From assembly GCF_009848505.1 (NCBI RefSeq), contig NZ_WWDL01000026.1, positions 28,368 through 92,367 on the forward strand: 64,000 nucleotides of DNA, read 5' to 3'. This stretch comes from Muricoccus harenae. Lineage in GTDB: Bacteria; Pseudomonadota; Alphaproteobacteria; Acetobacterales; Acetobacteraceae. Under the pieces are notes generated by a model. That model was given only the letters and a program-made list of their open reading frames with translations, had not been told where the DNA came from and ran no database searches. A program made the translations under genes and the position numbers. Below are positions 55,955-63,804 of this stretch, in pieces (within the stretch, counting starts at the first letter, position 1; each line of letters starts with the position of its first letter).

Positions 55955-56940
55955 AGGACCTCTCCGGCTTCGATCTGAACCTGCTGCGCGTCTTCGATGC
56001 CGTGGCGCGGGAACGCCATGTCACCCGCGCGGCGGCGCGGCTGAACCTCTCCCAGCCCGCCGTCTCCAATGCCCTGAACCGGCTGCGCGCGGCATTGGGC
56101 GACGAGCTGTTCCTGCGCGCCCCGCAGGGGGTGGAACCGACCAGCCTTGCCCTCGCGCTCATGCATCCGGTGGAGGAGATGCTCGACCGGCTGCAGGAAA
56201 CCCTGGCCGCCACCGCGCCTTTCGACCCGGCGACGAGCGACCGCGTCTTCACCCTCGGCTTCTCGGAATATGCGGAGGCGGTGCTGGCGCCGCCCCTCTT
56301 CGCGCGGCTGGCGAAGGAGGCGCCGCACATTCTGGTAGCGATCTGCCATGCTGACCGCACCAATACCAATGCGCTGCTGGAGGGCAACGAGGCGCAGCTC
56401 GCCATCGCGGTGCTGCCGGAACCCACGGCCCTCTACACGCGGCTGCGCCTGCTGCCCGAAGCCTTCATGATCCTCACCCGCCCCGGCCACCCGCTGCTGG
56501 AGGGCGAGATGACGGTCGAGCGCTATGTCGCCTGGCCCCATCTGCTGCATTCGCCCAACGGGTCGCGCGACGGCGCGGTGGACCGGGTGCTGCAGGAGCT
56601 CGGCCAGTCCCGGCGGCTGGGCGCGGTGGTGGCGCATCTGTCCGCCGTGCCGGCCATCCTGTTGCACACGGACATGGTGATGACGCTCTCCTCCCGCCTT
56701 GCGCGGCAACTGGCCGCGGCGCATGGGCTGGTCCTGCATCCCGTGCCGGCCGAGATCGCGGAGCGCACGAAGCACACGCGGCTGTCGATGATCTTCCACC
56801 GCCGCTTCGAGGCCGACCAGGGCCATGCCTGGCTGCGGCGTCTCCTGCTGGTGCTGGCGCGGGAGGTGGTGGCAGATTGCCCCGCGGATGGCCGGGTGGA
56901 GAGCCAGACGGCCGCCGGACAGGGACCCGTCCCGGGATGA
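55951..56940 (+). CDS. LysR-family transcriptional regulator, TTG start
   Basis: A 329-residue LysR regulator. Seen: winged helix DLNLLRVFDAVARERHVTRA, followed by AARLNLSQPAVSNALNRLR, and a C-terminal substrate-binding domain of the NodD-like type. Start assigned to TTG at 55951, which overlaps the amidohydrolase stop as TTGA and puts the helix-turn-helix right at the N-terminus; an ATG at 55915 would add 12 residues and overlap more. Because it is codirectional with its likely target instead of divergent, its operator cannot be located. Confidence 0.88.
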   Translation: MKDLSGFDLNLLRVFDAVARERHVTRAAARLNLSQPAVSNALNRLRAALGDELFLRAPQGVEPTSLALALMHPVEEMLDRLQETLAATAPFDPATSDRVFTLGFSEYAEAVLAPPLFARLAKEAPHILVAICHADRTNTNALLEGNEAQLAIAVLPEPTALYTRLRLLPEAFMILTRPGHPLLEGEMTVERYVAWPHLLHSPNGSRDGAVDRVLQELGQSRRLGAVVAHLSAVPAILLHTDMVMTLSSRLARQLAAAHGLVLHPVPAEIAERTKHTRLSMIFHRRFEADQGHAWLRRLLLVLAREVVADCPADGRVESQTAAGQGPVPG

Positions 56941-57103
56941 TGATCCCCGCTGATCCTGGCGCGTAAATCCGCATCCGGGGCGCTTTCGCGGCAACGGCAG
57001 GCCGCGGGCGGCGTTTGGACGGTTCCGCTGCCTTGATGTGCCGCAGGAACGGAGGCGGGCAGCAACCGGCTGCATGCCGCCAATCCGATCACGGAGACTC
57101 CGA

Positions 57104-57613
57104 ATGCGTGCAAAGATCCGCCTGTTTGCCGTGGTGCCGGCGCTATGCTTTGTCCTCCTGGCCAGCGCCCTCGCCCAGACGAATACGAACCGGCAGGGGA
57201 CGGCGCCGCAGACACCTTCCGTCGCAAACCCGAACCCGGACACCGCAACGCCCCGGGCGCCGGACATGCAGACCTATCGCGGCATGCTGCAGAAGGCCGT
57301 GCAGGACCTGCGGGGGGAGATTTCGCGCGTCGAGGGCGGCGCGGCTTCCACCCAGCAAGGCGCCATGTCACCGGATGTGATACACCTGATGCAGACGGCG
57401 CGGAATTCCTGGCAGATCGCGCAGCGCGCGCCTGCGAACTTCGCCACGAGCCGTGCCTATGACGATGCCATGCAGGAGATGCGGCACCGTGTCGCCGACA
57501 TCTCTCATGAACGTCCGTCGATGCCCGCCCCGGAGGCGCTGAACGCCGCGCGCGGGGTGCTGCAATCATTGGAGAAACTCAATCAGGCGGTCTCCACGGG
57601 GCAGCCTTCCTAG
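57104..57613 (+). CDS. Secreted protein of unknown function
   Basis: A 169-residue protein with a clear signal peptide (MRAKIRLFAVVPALCFVLLA, cleavage near AQT at about 24). The mature part is helical with Gln/Met-rich stretches. I do not recognise the family. ATG at 57104 follows GGAG by 8 nt and gives the signal; 22 in-frame upstream residues look noncoding. It stands alone between the LysR and Bug-protein genes. Confidence 0.75.
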   Translation: MRAKIRLFAVVPALCFVLLASALAQTNTNRQGTAPQTPSVANPNPDTATPRAPDMQTYRGMLQKAVQDLRGEISRVEGGAASTQQGAMSPDVIHLMQTARNSWQIAQRAPANFATSRAYDDAMQEMRHRVADISHERPSMPAPEALNAARGVLQSLEKLNQAVSTGQPS

Positions 57614-57741
57614 ATGAGCGCCAGGAACGTCCCGGGCCGAGGCATCCGCGGTTTCCAGGCGTTCACGTCAGATATTCCGTACTGTGCTGCCCATGGGCGG
57701 GACCGCGCCTCCGCGATTCCACCCATGGTGATACGCCAGGC

Positions 57742-58716
57742 TCAGTCCATGCGCGCGCCGGACAGCGCCACCATTTCCTTCCACATCGGGCGCTCGCGCT
57801 CCGCGCGCTCCCGCGCGCCTGCCGCCGTGGTGCCGATCGCCTGCGCCCCTGCGACCAGGAAGCGCTGCCGGGTCGCCGGATCGGCGGTCACCTCCTGAAC
57901 GGCGGCGGAGAGCTTCTCCTGGATCGCGGCGGGCAGCGCGGACGGGCCGATCAGCGCCGACCAGGCGGTGACCACGAAATCCGGCACCCCAGCCTCGGCC
58001 ATGGTGGGCACCTGCTGCATCGTCGGCCAGCGCTCCGCCGTCGTGATGCCGAGCGCCGTCATCTGCCCCTGCTGGATGATGCCGGCATAGGAAGCCAGGT
58101 TGTCGATCGCGAAATCCACGTCGCCGGACAGCATCGCCGGGATCACCTGGGCCGCGCTGCGGAAGGGCACGTGGGTGCAGGCGACACCCGCGCGCTTGAA
58201 CAGAAGTTCCGAGCACAGATGCGCCGAGGTGCCGACGCCCGAGGTGCCATAGGTCACGCCGCCCGGCTTGGCCTTCGCCCAGGCCAGGAAGTCCTTCAGC
58301 GTGCGTGCCGGAACATGCTTCTCCGCCACCACCGCGACATTCGGCACCTCCCAGATGATCGACATGGAGGTGAGGTCGCGCACCGGGTCATAGGGCATGG
58401 AGCTGTAGAGGAAGGGATTAATGACGAAGTTGCCCACCGGCGCGGTGCCCAGCGTGTAGCCATCGGACGTGGCCTTCGCGACCACATCCACGCCGATATT
58501 GCCGCCGGCGCCGGAGCGGTTCTCCACCACCACGGGCTGTCCCAGGCGCTCGCGCAGCCCGTCCGCCAGGATCCGCGTCAGCACATCCGTCGCGCCACCG
58601 GCGGGATAGGGGCAGATCAGCCGGATCGGGCGCTCGGGATAGGCGGATTGCGCGCTGGCCGTGCCGGCAAGGGCAATTGCACCGGCGGATCCCAGAATCA
58701 TACGACGTGAAAGCAT
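57742..58716 (-). CDS. Tripartite tricarboxylate transporter-type binding protein (Bug/TctC)
   Basis: A 324-residue periplasmic binding protein of the Bug family. Seen: twin-arginine-like leader LSRRMILGSAG with cleavage at ASAQ, and YPERPIRLICPYPAGGATDV, ENRSGAGGNIGVDVVAKA, DGYTLG, all family blocks. No TctA/TctB membrane genes are adjacent, as is common for these widely expanded proteins. ATG at 58716 follows AGGAA by 5 nt; the longer start at 58740 adds MKCKSGTL without a signal. Ligand unknown, probably a carboxylate. Confidence 0.9.
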   Translation of the reverse strand: MLSRRMILGSAGAIALAGTASAQSAYPERPIRLICPYPAGGATDVLTRILADGLRERLGQPVVVENRSGAGGNIGVDVVAKATSDGYTLGTAPVGNFVINPFLYSSMPYDPVRDLTSMSIIWEVPNVAVVAEKHVPARTLKDFLAWAKAKPGGVTYGTSGVGTSAHLCSELLFKRAGVACTHVPFRSAAQVIPAMLSGDVDFAIDNLASYAGIIQQGQMTALGITTAERWPTMQQVPTMAEAGVPDFVVTAWSALIGPSALPAAIQEKLSAAVQEVTADPATRQRFLVAGAQAIGTTAAGARERAERERPMWKEMVALSGARMD

Positions 58717-58866
58717 CAAAGTTCCTGACTTGCACTTCATGGAAAACGCGGAACAGGCAGCACGTTATCAGCCGCCACCTTCCGATTGGTTACAGTGCCA
58801 GTTTCGTGCCAGCACTTCGTACCGGCAAACACCCAAGCAAACACCATGGCGCCGCGTCGCCGCCCC

Positions 58867-59589
58867 TCAGGCCCCAACGCGCTCCGCCAAACGGACGAAG
58901 TCCTCCGCCACCACGTCCCAGTCCTGCTCCGGCGCCAGGTCCTTCGCCTGCCCCGGCCCGTGCTCCGTCGGGCGTGCCACGAAGGCGGTCCGCAGCCCGC
59001 AGCGCCGCGCCGCCGCCAGGTCCCCGTTATGGGCCGCGACGAGGCAGACCTCCTCCGGCCGCATCGCCAGCACCTCCGCCGTGCGGAGATAGGCCTCGGG
59101 CGTGGGCTTATAGGCGCGCGACACCTCCGCCCCCAGGATCGCGTCCCAGGGCAGGCCTGCGCGCTTGGCCATGTCCGTCATCAGGATGATGTTGCCGTTG
59201 GACAGCGGCGCGATGATGTAGCGTGCCTTCAGCCGCGCGAGCCCGGCCACCGAATCCGGCCAGGGATCCAGCCGGTGCCAGGCAAGGTTCAGCTCATCCA
59301 GTTCGGCCGCCGGAACCCGTGCGGGATCGATGCCGAAATCCGGCAGCACCGCCTCCAGGTTCTCCCGGTGCAGCACGTCCAGCCGTGTGAAGGGGCGCGC
59401 GCCGCTGCGCACCGCCTCCATCGCCGGCTGGTAGCGGCAGCGCCAGGCATCGGCGAAGGCAGCGGGATCCACCGCCCCGGCCGCGTGCCGCGCCAGGAAG
59501 GGCGCCGCCTCCCGTGCCACGCCGCTCCGCCAGTCCACCACCGTGCCGAACACGTCGAACACCAGGGCACGCACCGCTTGCAAGGGCAT
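58867..59589 (-). CDS. Haloacid dehalogenase type II-like HAD hydrolase
   Basis: A 240-residue HAD-superfamily hydrolase of the L-2-haloacid dehalogenase type. Seen: nucleophile motif VFDVFGTVVDW, motif II LSNGN, KPTPEAYL with the Lys, and VAAHNGDLAAAR as motif IV. Whether it really removes halide is uncertain; many relatives act on other substrates. GGAGG lies 6 nt before the ATG at 59589. It starts 20 bp after htpX ends and shares its strand. Confidence 0.88.
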   Translation of the reverse strand: MPLQAVRALVFDVFGTVVDWRSGVAREAAPFLARHAAGAVDPAAFADAWRCRYQPAMEAVRSGARPFTRLDVLHRENLEAVLPDFGIDPARVPAAELDELNLAWHRLDPWPDSVAGLARLKARYIIAPLSNGNIILMTDMAKRAGLPWDAILGAEVSRAYKPTPEAYLRTAEVLAMRPEEVCLVAAHNGDLAAARRCGLRTAFVARPTEHGPGQAKDLAPEQDWDVVAEDFVRLAERVGA

Positions 59590-59609
59590 GGGAATCCTCC
59601 AGGCCGGAA

Positions 59610-60575
59610 CTATGCCCAGGGTCCGCGGCGGCGGCCAGCGGGCCGCTCCCAGGGGCGCCCGGCCGGGCCGCGTGATGCCGCGCCGCCCCATGGCCCCGGC
59701 GCCGCGCCGCCGAAGGGCGGCCGCCCCACCGGCATCCCACCCGCCATCTCCATCAGCGCCCGCACGCGGTTCTCCGTGCTCGGATGGGTGGAGAACAGGT
59801 TGTCCATCCGCGCGCCCGAGAGCGGGTTCACGATGAACAGATGGGCGGTGCCCGGATTCGCCTCGGCCCCCTGGTTGATGAAGGCGTGCCGTCCCGCTTC
59901 CAGCCGCTGCAGCGCATTGGCCAGCCCGCGCGGATGCCCCGCGATCTGCGCGCCCAGCCGGTCCGCCTCGTATTCGCGGGAGCGGCTGATCGCCATCTGC
60001 ACCAGCATCGCCGCCAGCGGCGCCACGATCATCGCCAACAGCAGGCCGATCCCGCCCAGTGGGTTGTTCCGGTCCCGGTGCCCGAACAACCCGCCGAACT
60101 GCGCCACCATCCCGATCGCGCCCGCCAGGCTGGCGGTGACGGTCATGATCAGCGTGTCGCGGTTGCGAATATGCGCCAGCTCATGCGCGATCACCCCGGC
60201 CACCTCCTCTTCCGGCATCATCGCAAGCAGGCCGGTGTTCACGGCCACGGCCGCGCGCTCGGGTGAGCGCCCCGTCGCGAAGGCATTCGGCTGGTCCTCG
60301 TGGATGAGGTAGAGCGCCGGCATGGGCAGCCCCGCCCGCGCGGCCAGCCCCTCGACCAGCGCATAGAGCTGCGGATGATCCGCCGGGCCGATCGGCTGCG
60401 CATTATGCATGCGCAGCACCATCCGATCCGAGTTCCACCAAGCGTACAGGTTCATGCCGGCGGCGATCAGGAAGGCGATCACCATCCCCTGCTGCCCGCC
60501 CAGCATGTAGCCGACCCCGGCGAAAAGGGCCGTCAGACCCGCCATCAGGATGGCTGTACGCGCGAGACCGGACAC
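59610..60575 (-). CDS. htpX: Membrane zinc protease HtpX
   Basis: A 321-residue M48 membrane metalloprotease involved in quality control of membrane proteins under stress. Seen: two N-terminal helices (about 8-45), zinc motif HELAH (131-135), two further helices (about 145-190), EYEADRLGA with the third zinc ligand, and STHPSTENR. The last 35 residues are a Gly/Pro/Arg tail. Start is GTG at 60575, 10 nt after AGGAGG. Divergent from the SdhAF4 gene, 43 bp away. Confidence 0.94.
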   Translation of the reverse strand: MSGLARTAILMAGLTALFAGVGYMLGGQQGMVIAFLIAAGMNLYAWWNSDRMVLRMHNAQPIGPADHPQLYALVEGLAARAGLPMPALYLIHEDQPNAFATGRSPERAAVAVNTGLLAMMPEEEVAGVIAHELAHIRNRDTLIMTVTASLAGAIGMVAQFGGLFGHRDRNNPLGGIGLLLAMIVAPLAAMLVQMAISRSREYEADRLGAQIAGHPRGLANALQRLEAGRHAFINQGAEANPGTAHLFIVNPLSGARMDNLFSTHPSTENRVRALMEMAGGMPVGRPPFGGAAPGPWGGAASRGPAGRPWERPAGRRRGPWA

Positions 60576-60618
60576 GGACCCTGTTCCTCCTTTGCTGTTC
60601 CATCCCTATTTGGGGTGC

Positions 60619-60786
60619 ATGGCCGAGAACGACGACACCAAGACCCAACCTTCCACGCCGGTTCCGCCCGCATCCGATGCGCCGTCCGGAACGCCGCCCA
60701 AGCCCGTCGAGATCGGGGGACCCAAGGGCCCCGAGCCGACGCGCTATGGTGATTGGGAGCGGAAGGGGCGGGTCAGCGACTTCTGA
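60619..60786 (+). CDS. SdhAF4-type (DUF1674) succinate dehydrogenase assembly factor
   Basis: A 55-residue protein ending in GPKGPEPTRYGDWERKG and then RVSDF, the signature of DUF1674 / SdhAF4 proteins, which in mitochondria and bacteria bind flavinylated SdhA during complex II assembly. The N-terminal half is disordered and proline-rich. ATG at 60619 follows GGGG weakly. Divergent from htpX; no sdh genes are in the window. A bidirectional terminator follows. Confidence 0.88.
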   Translation: MAENDDTKTQPSTPVPPASDAPSGTPPKPVEIGGPKGPEPTRYGDWERKGRVSDF

Positions 60787-60791
60787 AGGAA

Positions 60792-60818
60792 GGCCGGGGG
60801 AAGGAATTTCCCCGGACC
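60792..60818. terminator. Bidirectional hairpin terminator
   Basis: GGCCGGGGGAA and TTCCCCGGACC pair with a short loop and one mismatch, between the convergent SdhAF4 and glycosyltransferase genes. Same sequence family as the other hairpins. Confidence 0.75.
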
Positions 60819-60838
60819 CCCATCGTTTTCCTTCGGGT

Positions 60839-61948
60839 TCAGAGGCCCAGCAGGTCGAGGGTTCGGGCGACCACGACGGCTTCGTCGTAGAGGGCGAGTG
60901 CCCTTGAGCGGCCGGCCTCGCCCATCCGTGCGCGAAGGGGGGCATCGGCCGTCAGTTGGTTCAAGGCGCCCGCCAGCGGCTCCACCGTCGCCGGCGGCAC
61001 GAGAAGCCCGGTCTCCCCCGCCACGACCTGTTCCCGCGGGCCGCTGATATCGGTGGCCACCACCGGCAGGCCGGTCAGCATCGCCTCGATCACCGACATG
61101 GGCAGCCCCTCGAAATGGCTGGGCAGGCAGAAGATGTCGGAACCCGCGAGCACCCGCTCCGTATCGTGCCGGTAGCCCAGGCGGCGCAGGCGCGGGCCTA
61201 GAATCTCGGCTGCGCGGGCAAAATCCGGCTCCAGGTCGTAGCCATGGTCGCTGGCAAGCCGCTCCCCGACCACCCAGAGCATCGCACCGGGCACCGACTC
61301 CATGGCCCGCAGCAGCTCCGGATAGCCCTTGTGGCGCACGAGGCGGGAGATGGCGGTGACCACCACCTCCCCTGGCGCGGCCCCCAGTTCCGCGCGGATG
61401 GCGGCGCGCGCGGCGGGATCGGGGTGAAAGCGCGCCGGGTCGCGGCCGTTCCCCACGGCGACGGGGTTTGGGTGGATGCGCAGGCGCCGGGCGTCGCGCG
61501 CCTCCTCCTCGCTCACGGTCAGGAAGGTGTCAGTCAGCCGCCCGCCGACCCATTCGACCGCCAGCGACAGGCCGCGCCGCCAGAGCGGGCCGGGCTGGTT
61601 GAACAGGAAGCCGTGGCAGGTATAGCCCGTGCGCGGCACGCCCTCCGCCCGTGCTGCGACGCGGGCGAGCAAGGCGGAAATCGGGAAATGGGCGTGAATG
61701 AGATCCGGCCGATACTCCCGAATCACGCGGCGGAGGGCCTGGAAGGCCCGCCAGTTGGCGCTGGGCGAGAAGCTGCGCGCCATGGGCACGGGAAGAACGG
61801 TGAAGCCCTCCGCCCGCGGCAGGTCCAGCAGCGGGCCTTCAGCGCAGGCGCCCAGGACCTCATGCCCGCGCGCCCGGGCCGCCCGCATCAGCGGCAGGAT
61901 GAAGTGAAGCAGCGCGAAATCAACATTGGCGACGAAGAGAACCCGCAT
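60839..61948 (-). CDS. GT4-family glycosyltransferase
   Basis: A 369-residue GT-B glycosyltransferase of family 4. Seen: N-terminal MRVLFVANVDFALLHFILP, DLIHAHFP, and the C-terminal nucleotide-sugar block SHFEGLPMSVIEAM with the E-x7-E pattern, preceded by ISRLVRHKGYPELL. No membrane helix. Likely builds a surface polysaccharide or glycolipid; donor and acceptor unknown. A repeat unit (62066-62122) lies about 120 bp upstream of its ATG. Confidence 0.92.
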   Translation of the reverse strand: MRVLFVANVDFALLHFILPLMRAARARGHEVLGACAEGPLLDLPRAEGFTVLPVPMARSFSPSANWRAFQALRRVIREYRPDLIHAHFPISALLARVAARAEGVPRTGYTCHGFLFNQPGPLWRRGLSLAVEWVGGRLTDTFLTVSEEEARDARRLRIHPNPVAVGNGRDPARFHPDPAARAAIRAELGAAPGEVVVTAISRLVRHKGYPELLRAMESVPGAMLWVVGERLASDHGYDLEPDFARAAEILGPRLRRLGYRHDTERVLAGSDIFCLPSHFEGLPMSVIEAMLTGLPVVATDISGPREQVVAGETGLLVPPATVEPLAGALNQLTADAPLRARMGEAGRSRALALYDEAVVVARTLDLLGL

Positions 61949-62065
61949 CCGGCGCGCCCCTAGCCCTGCGCCATGCGGCTGCCGGGGCGGCGGAGGCGAT
62001 GCGCCCGTCCCGTCTTCGGCCGAAGGGGAAGCGGCCCAGGGGCGGTGGAAGCGGGATGTGACGGC

Positions 62066-62122
62066 ATGCGGGAGGCGACTTGGCGCATTTCGCCCCGCCT
62101 GTGCAGCCCCCTCGATGCGGGA
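62066..62122. repeat. Mini-repeat copy A with 8-bp flanking direct repeats
   Basis: ATGCGGGA (62066-62073), a 41-bp core (62074-62114) beginning GGCGACTTGGCGCATTTCG, then ATGCGGGA again (62115-62122). The core is closely related to copy B at 63422-63479, while the flanking 8-mers differ between the copies. It lies in the 228-bp gap between rsmB and the glycosyltransferase gene, which otherwise shows no gene. Confidence 0.85.
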
Positions 62123-62176
62123 AGGACCGCCATCCGGTGTGGATCGTGCAAGGATGACCGGAGGCGGCGGAGGCTC

Positions 62177-63424
62177 CTAGCCCCGCAGGAAGCGGGCGAC
62201 GAAGAACCCGTCCATCCCGCCCTTCTCCACCCAGAAATCCGGCCGGGTCCGCAGCGCGCCATCGGGCGTGATGGCGGCTTCGAGGCCAGGCACCTCTTCC
62301 GGCCGCACCGGATCGGGACGCAGGCCAAGCGCGGCGAGGCGCGCCATATGCGCCTCCCCCTCCTCGGGCTGAAGAGAGCAGGTGGCGAGCACCAGCCGCC
62401 CGCCGGGCGCCAGCAGCCCGGCGGCAGCCTCGAGCAGCGCGACCTGAGTGGCGGCAAGCTTCGGCACATCCCGTGCACGGCGCAGATGCGGCACCTCCGG
62501 ATGGCGACGGATGGTGCCGGTGGCGGTGCAGGGGGCATCAAGCAGCACGGCATCGAAGCTGCCGCGCCGCTCGGCGGACCAGGGGATGGCATCGGCCACC
62601 ACCAGCTCGGCCTGCAGCTTCAGCCGGGCGAGGTTCTCGCGCAGGCGGGTTGCCCGGCGCTCCTCCTTCTCCACTGCCGTGACGGCGGCGCCGGTGGTGG
62701 CGAGTTGCGCCGTCTTGCCCCCGGGTGCCGCGCAGAGATCGGCCACCCGCTCCCCCGGCCGCGCGGCCAGCAGGCGCGCGGGCAGGCTGGCGGCCGCGTC
62801 CTGCGCCCAGAAGGCGCCTTCTGCGAAACCGGGAAGCTCGGTGATCCGCGTCCCTGCGGGCAGGCGGGCGGTGCCATTGGGCAGGATCTCCGCCCCCTCC
62901 GGCGCCGCGGCGCCAGGGGCAAGGGAGAGGTCCAGCGGCGCCGGCAGGGTATGCGCCTCGGCAATGGCGCGGACCTTCGGGCCATAGGCGGCATGCCAGG
63001 AGGTCCAGAGCCAGGCCGGCGTGTCCAGCCGGGCGGCATCCAGCCCTTCCAGCGCGGCTGGGCCCTCGGTGGCGACCTTGCGGAGCACGGCATTCACCAA
63101 CCCGGCAAAGGGCTTGGGCGCCAGGGCGACGGCGGTGCCAACGGCCGCATGGGCCGGAGTGCCCAGCAGCAGCAGCTCCGCCGCGCCGATGCGCAGCGCC
63201 TGCAGCGCAGGTGGCGAGGGCTCCCGCCGGAGATAGGGTTCCAGCACCGCGTCGATGCTGCCGAGCCGGCGCAGGACGGCGGCGGCGATGCGGTGCGCGG
63301 CGGCCTTGTCGCGCGGCTGGATGTGCCCGGGCAGAGAATCCAGCGCCTCGTCCAGCCCGCGCCGGCGCTCCAGCACGGCGGTGACGAGGGCGAAGGCGGC
63401 GGAGCGTGTGGGGTTCAGGGGCAT
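62177..63424 (-). CDS. rsmB: 16S rRNA cytosine-C5 methyltransferase RsmB
   Basis: A 415-residue RsmB/Sun-family methyltransferase that makes m5C967 in 16S rRNA with S-adenosylmethionine. Seen: NusB-like N-terminal domain (about 1-135), SAM motif VADLCAAPGGKTAQLA, DAPCTATGTIRRHPEV (motif IV, Cys) and LVLATCSLQPEEGE (motif VI, catalytic Cys). ATG at 63424 gives MPLNPTRSAAFALV, matching the usual N-terminus; the codon lies in the 8-bp direct repeat of mini-repeat copy B, and no ribosome site is obvious. An open frame continues upstream through the repeat. Confidence 0.94.
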   Translation of the reverse strand: MPLNPTRSAAFALVTAVLERRRGLDEALDSLPGHIQPRDKAAAHRIAAAVLRRLGSIDAVLEPYLRREPSPPALQALRIGAAELLLLGTPAHAAVGTAVALAPKPFAGLVNAVLRKVATEGPAALEGLDAARLDTPAWLWTSWHAAYGPKVRAIAEAHTLPAPLDLSLAPGAAAPEGAEILPNGTARLPAGTRITELPGFAEGAFWAQDAAASLPARLLAARPGERVADLCAAPGGKTAQLATTGAAVTAVEKEERRATRLRENLARLKLQAELVVADAIPWSAERRGSFDAVLLDAPCTATGTIRRHPEVPHLRRARDVPKLAATQVALLEAAAGLLAPGGRLVLATCSLQPEEGEAHMARLAALGLRPDPVRPEEVPGLEAAITPDGALRTRPDFWVEKGGMDGFFVARFLRG

Positions 63425-63479
63425 GCAAGGGGCGACTTGGCGCATTTCGGGGCGGCTGTGCACCCCTCTTTCATGCAAG
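63422..63479. repeat. Mini-repeat copy B, overlapping the rsmB start
   Basis: CATGCAAG (63422-63429), a 42-bp core (63430-63471), then CATGCAAG again (63472-63479). The core shares the 19-nt run GGCGACTTGGCGCATTTCG with copy A, followed by matching TGTGCA and C-rich parts. The first 8-mer contains, on the minus strand, the rsmB ATG; the second gives a further ATG upstream that opens a 19-codon frame ending in TGA 7 nt inside rsmB. Confidence 0.85.
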
Positions 63480-63546
63480 AAGGGCCGCCGGCATGGCCGG
63501 CGACCCCTCATTGCGGATCAGGAGCGGGGCGGCCCGCTGTGATCGG

Positions 63547-63789
63547 TCAGCCCTGCTGGCCGCCACTCCCCGTTGCGCCGCTCTGCTCAAGTATGGACTG
63601 CGGGCTGGGGCGCTGGGCCAGAGGCTGCGCCGGGCGTGTGGTCGGCGCCCGCGTCTCTGAAGTTGCCTGCATGGCCTGCGCGGGGGCGGGCGTGCTGGCA
63701 GCGAGGGCGTCCTGTGCGATCGCGGGGCCGAGCAGCGCCGCTGCGAGACCTAGGATGCGGAGGGATGTGGGAATTCGGGTGTAGGACAC
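63547..63789 (-). CDS. Small exported protein of unknown function
   Basis: An 80-residue product with a signal peptide (SLRILGLAAALLGPAIAQDA, cleavage near ALA at about 30) and a low-complexity Pro/Thr/Gln mature part. Start is GTG at 63789, 8 nt after AAGGA. It lies upstream of rsmB on the same strand, about 120 bp before it. I do not recognise the family; the short disordered mature part gives no hint of function. Confidence 0.6.
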   Translation of the reverse strand: MSYTRIPTSLRILGLAAALLGPAIAQDALAASTPAPAQAMQATSETRAPTTRPAQPLAQRPSPQSILEQSGATGSGGQQG

Positions 63790-63804
63790 GACTTGAATCC
63801 TTAT

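Noticed and set aside
62101..62160. DnaA-box-like TGTGGATCGTG near repeat copy A
   Set aside because: Only a partial match, single, and not near dnaA or other origin genes.
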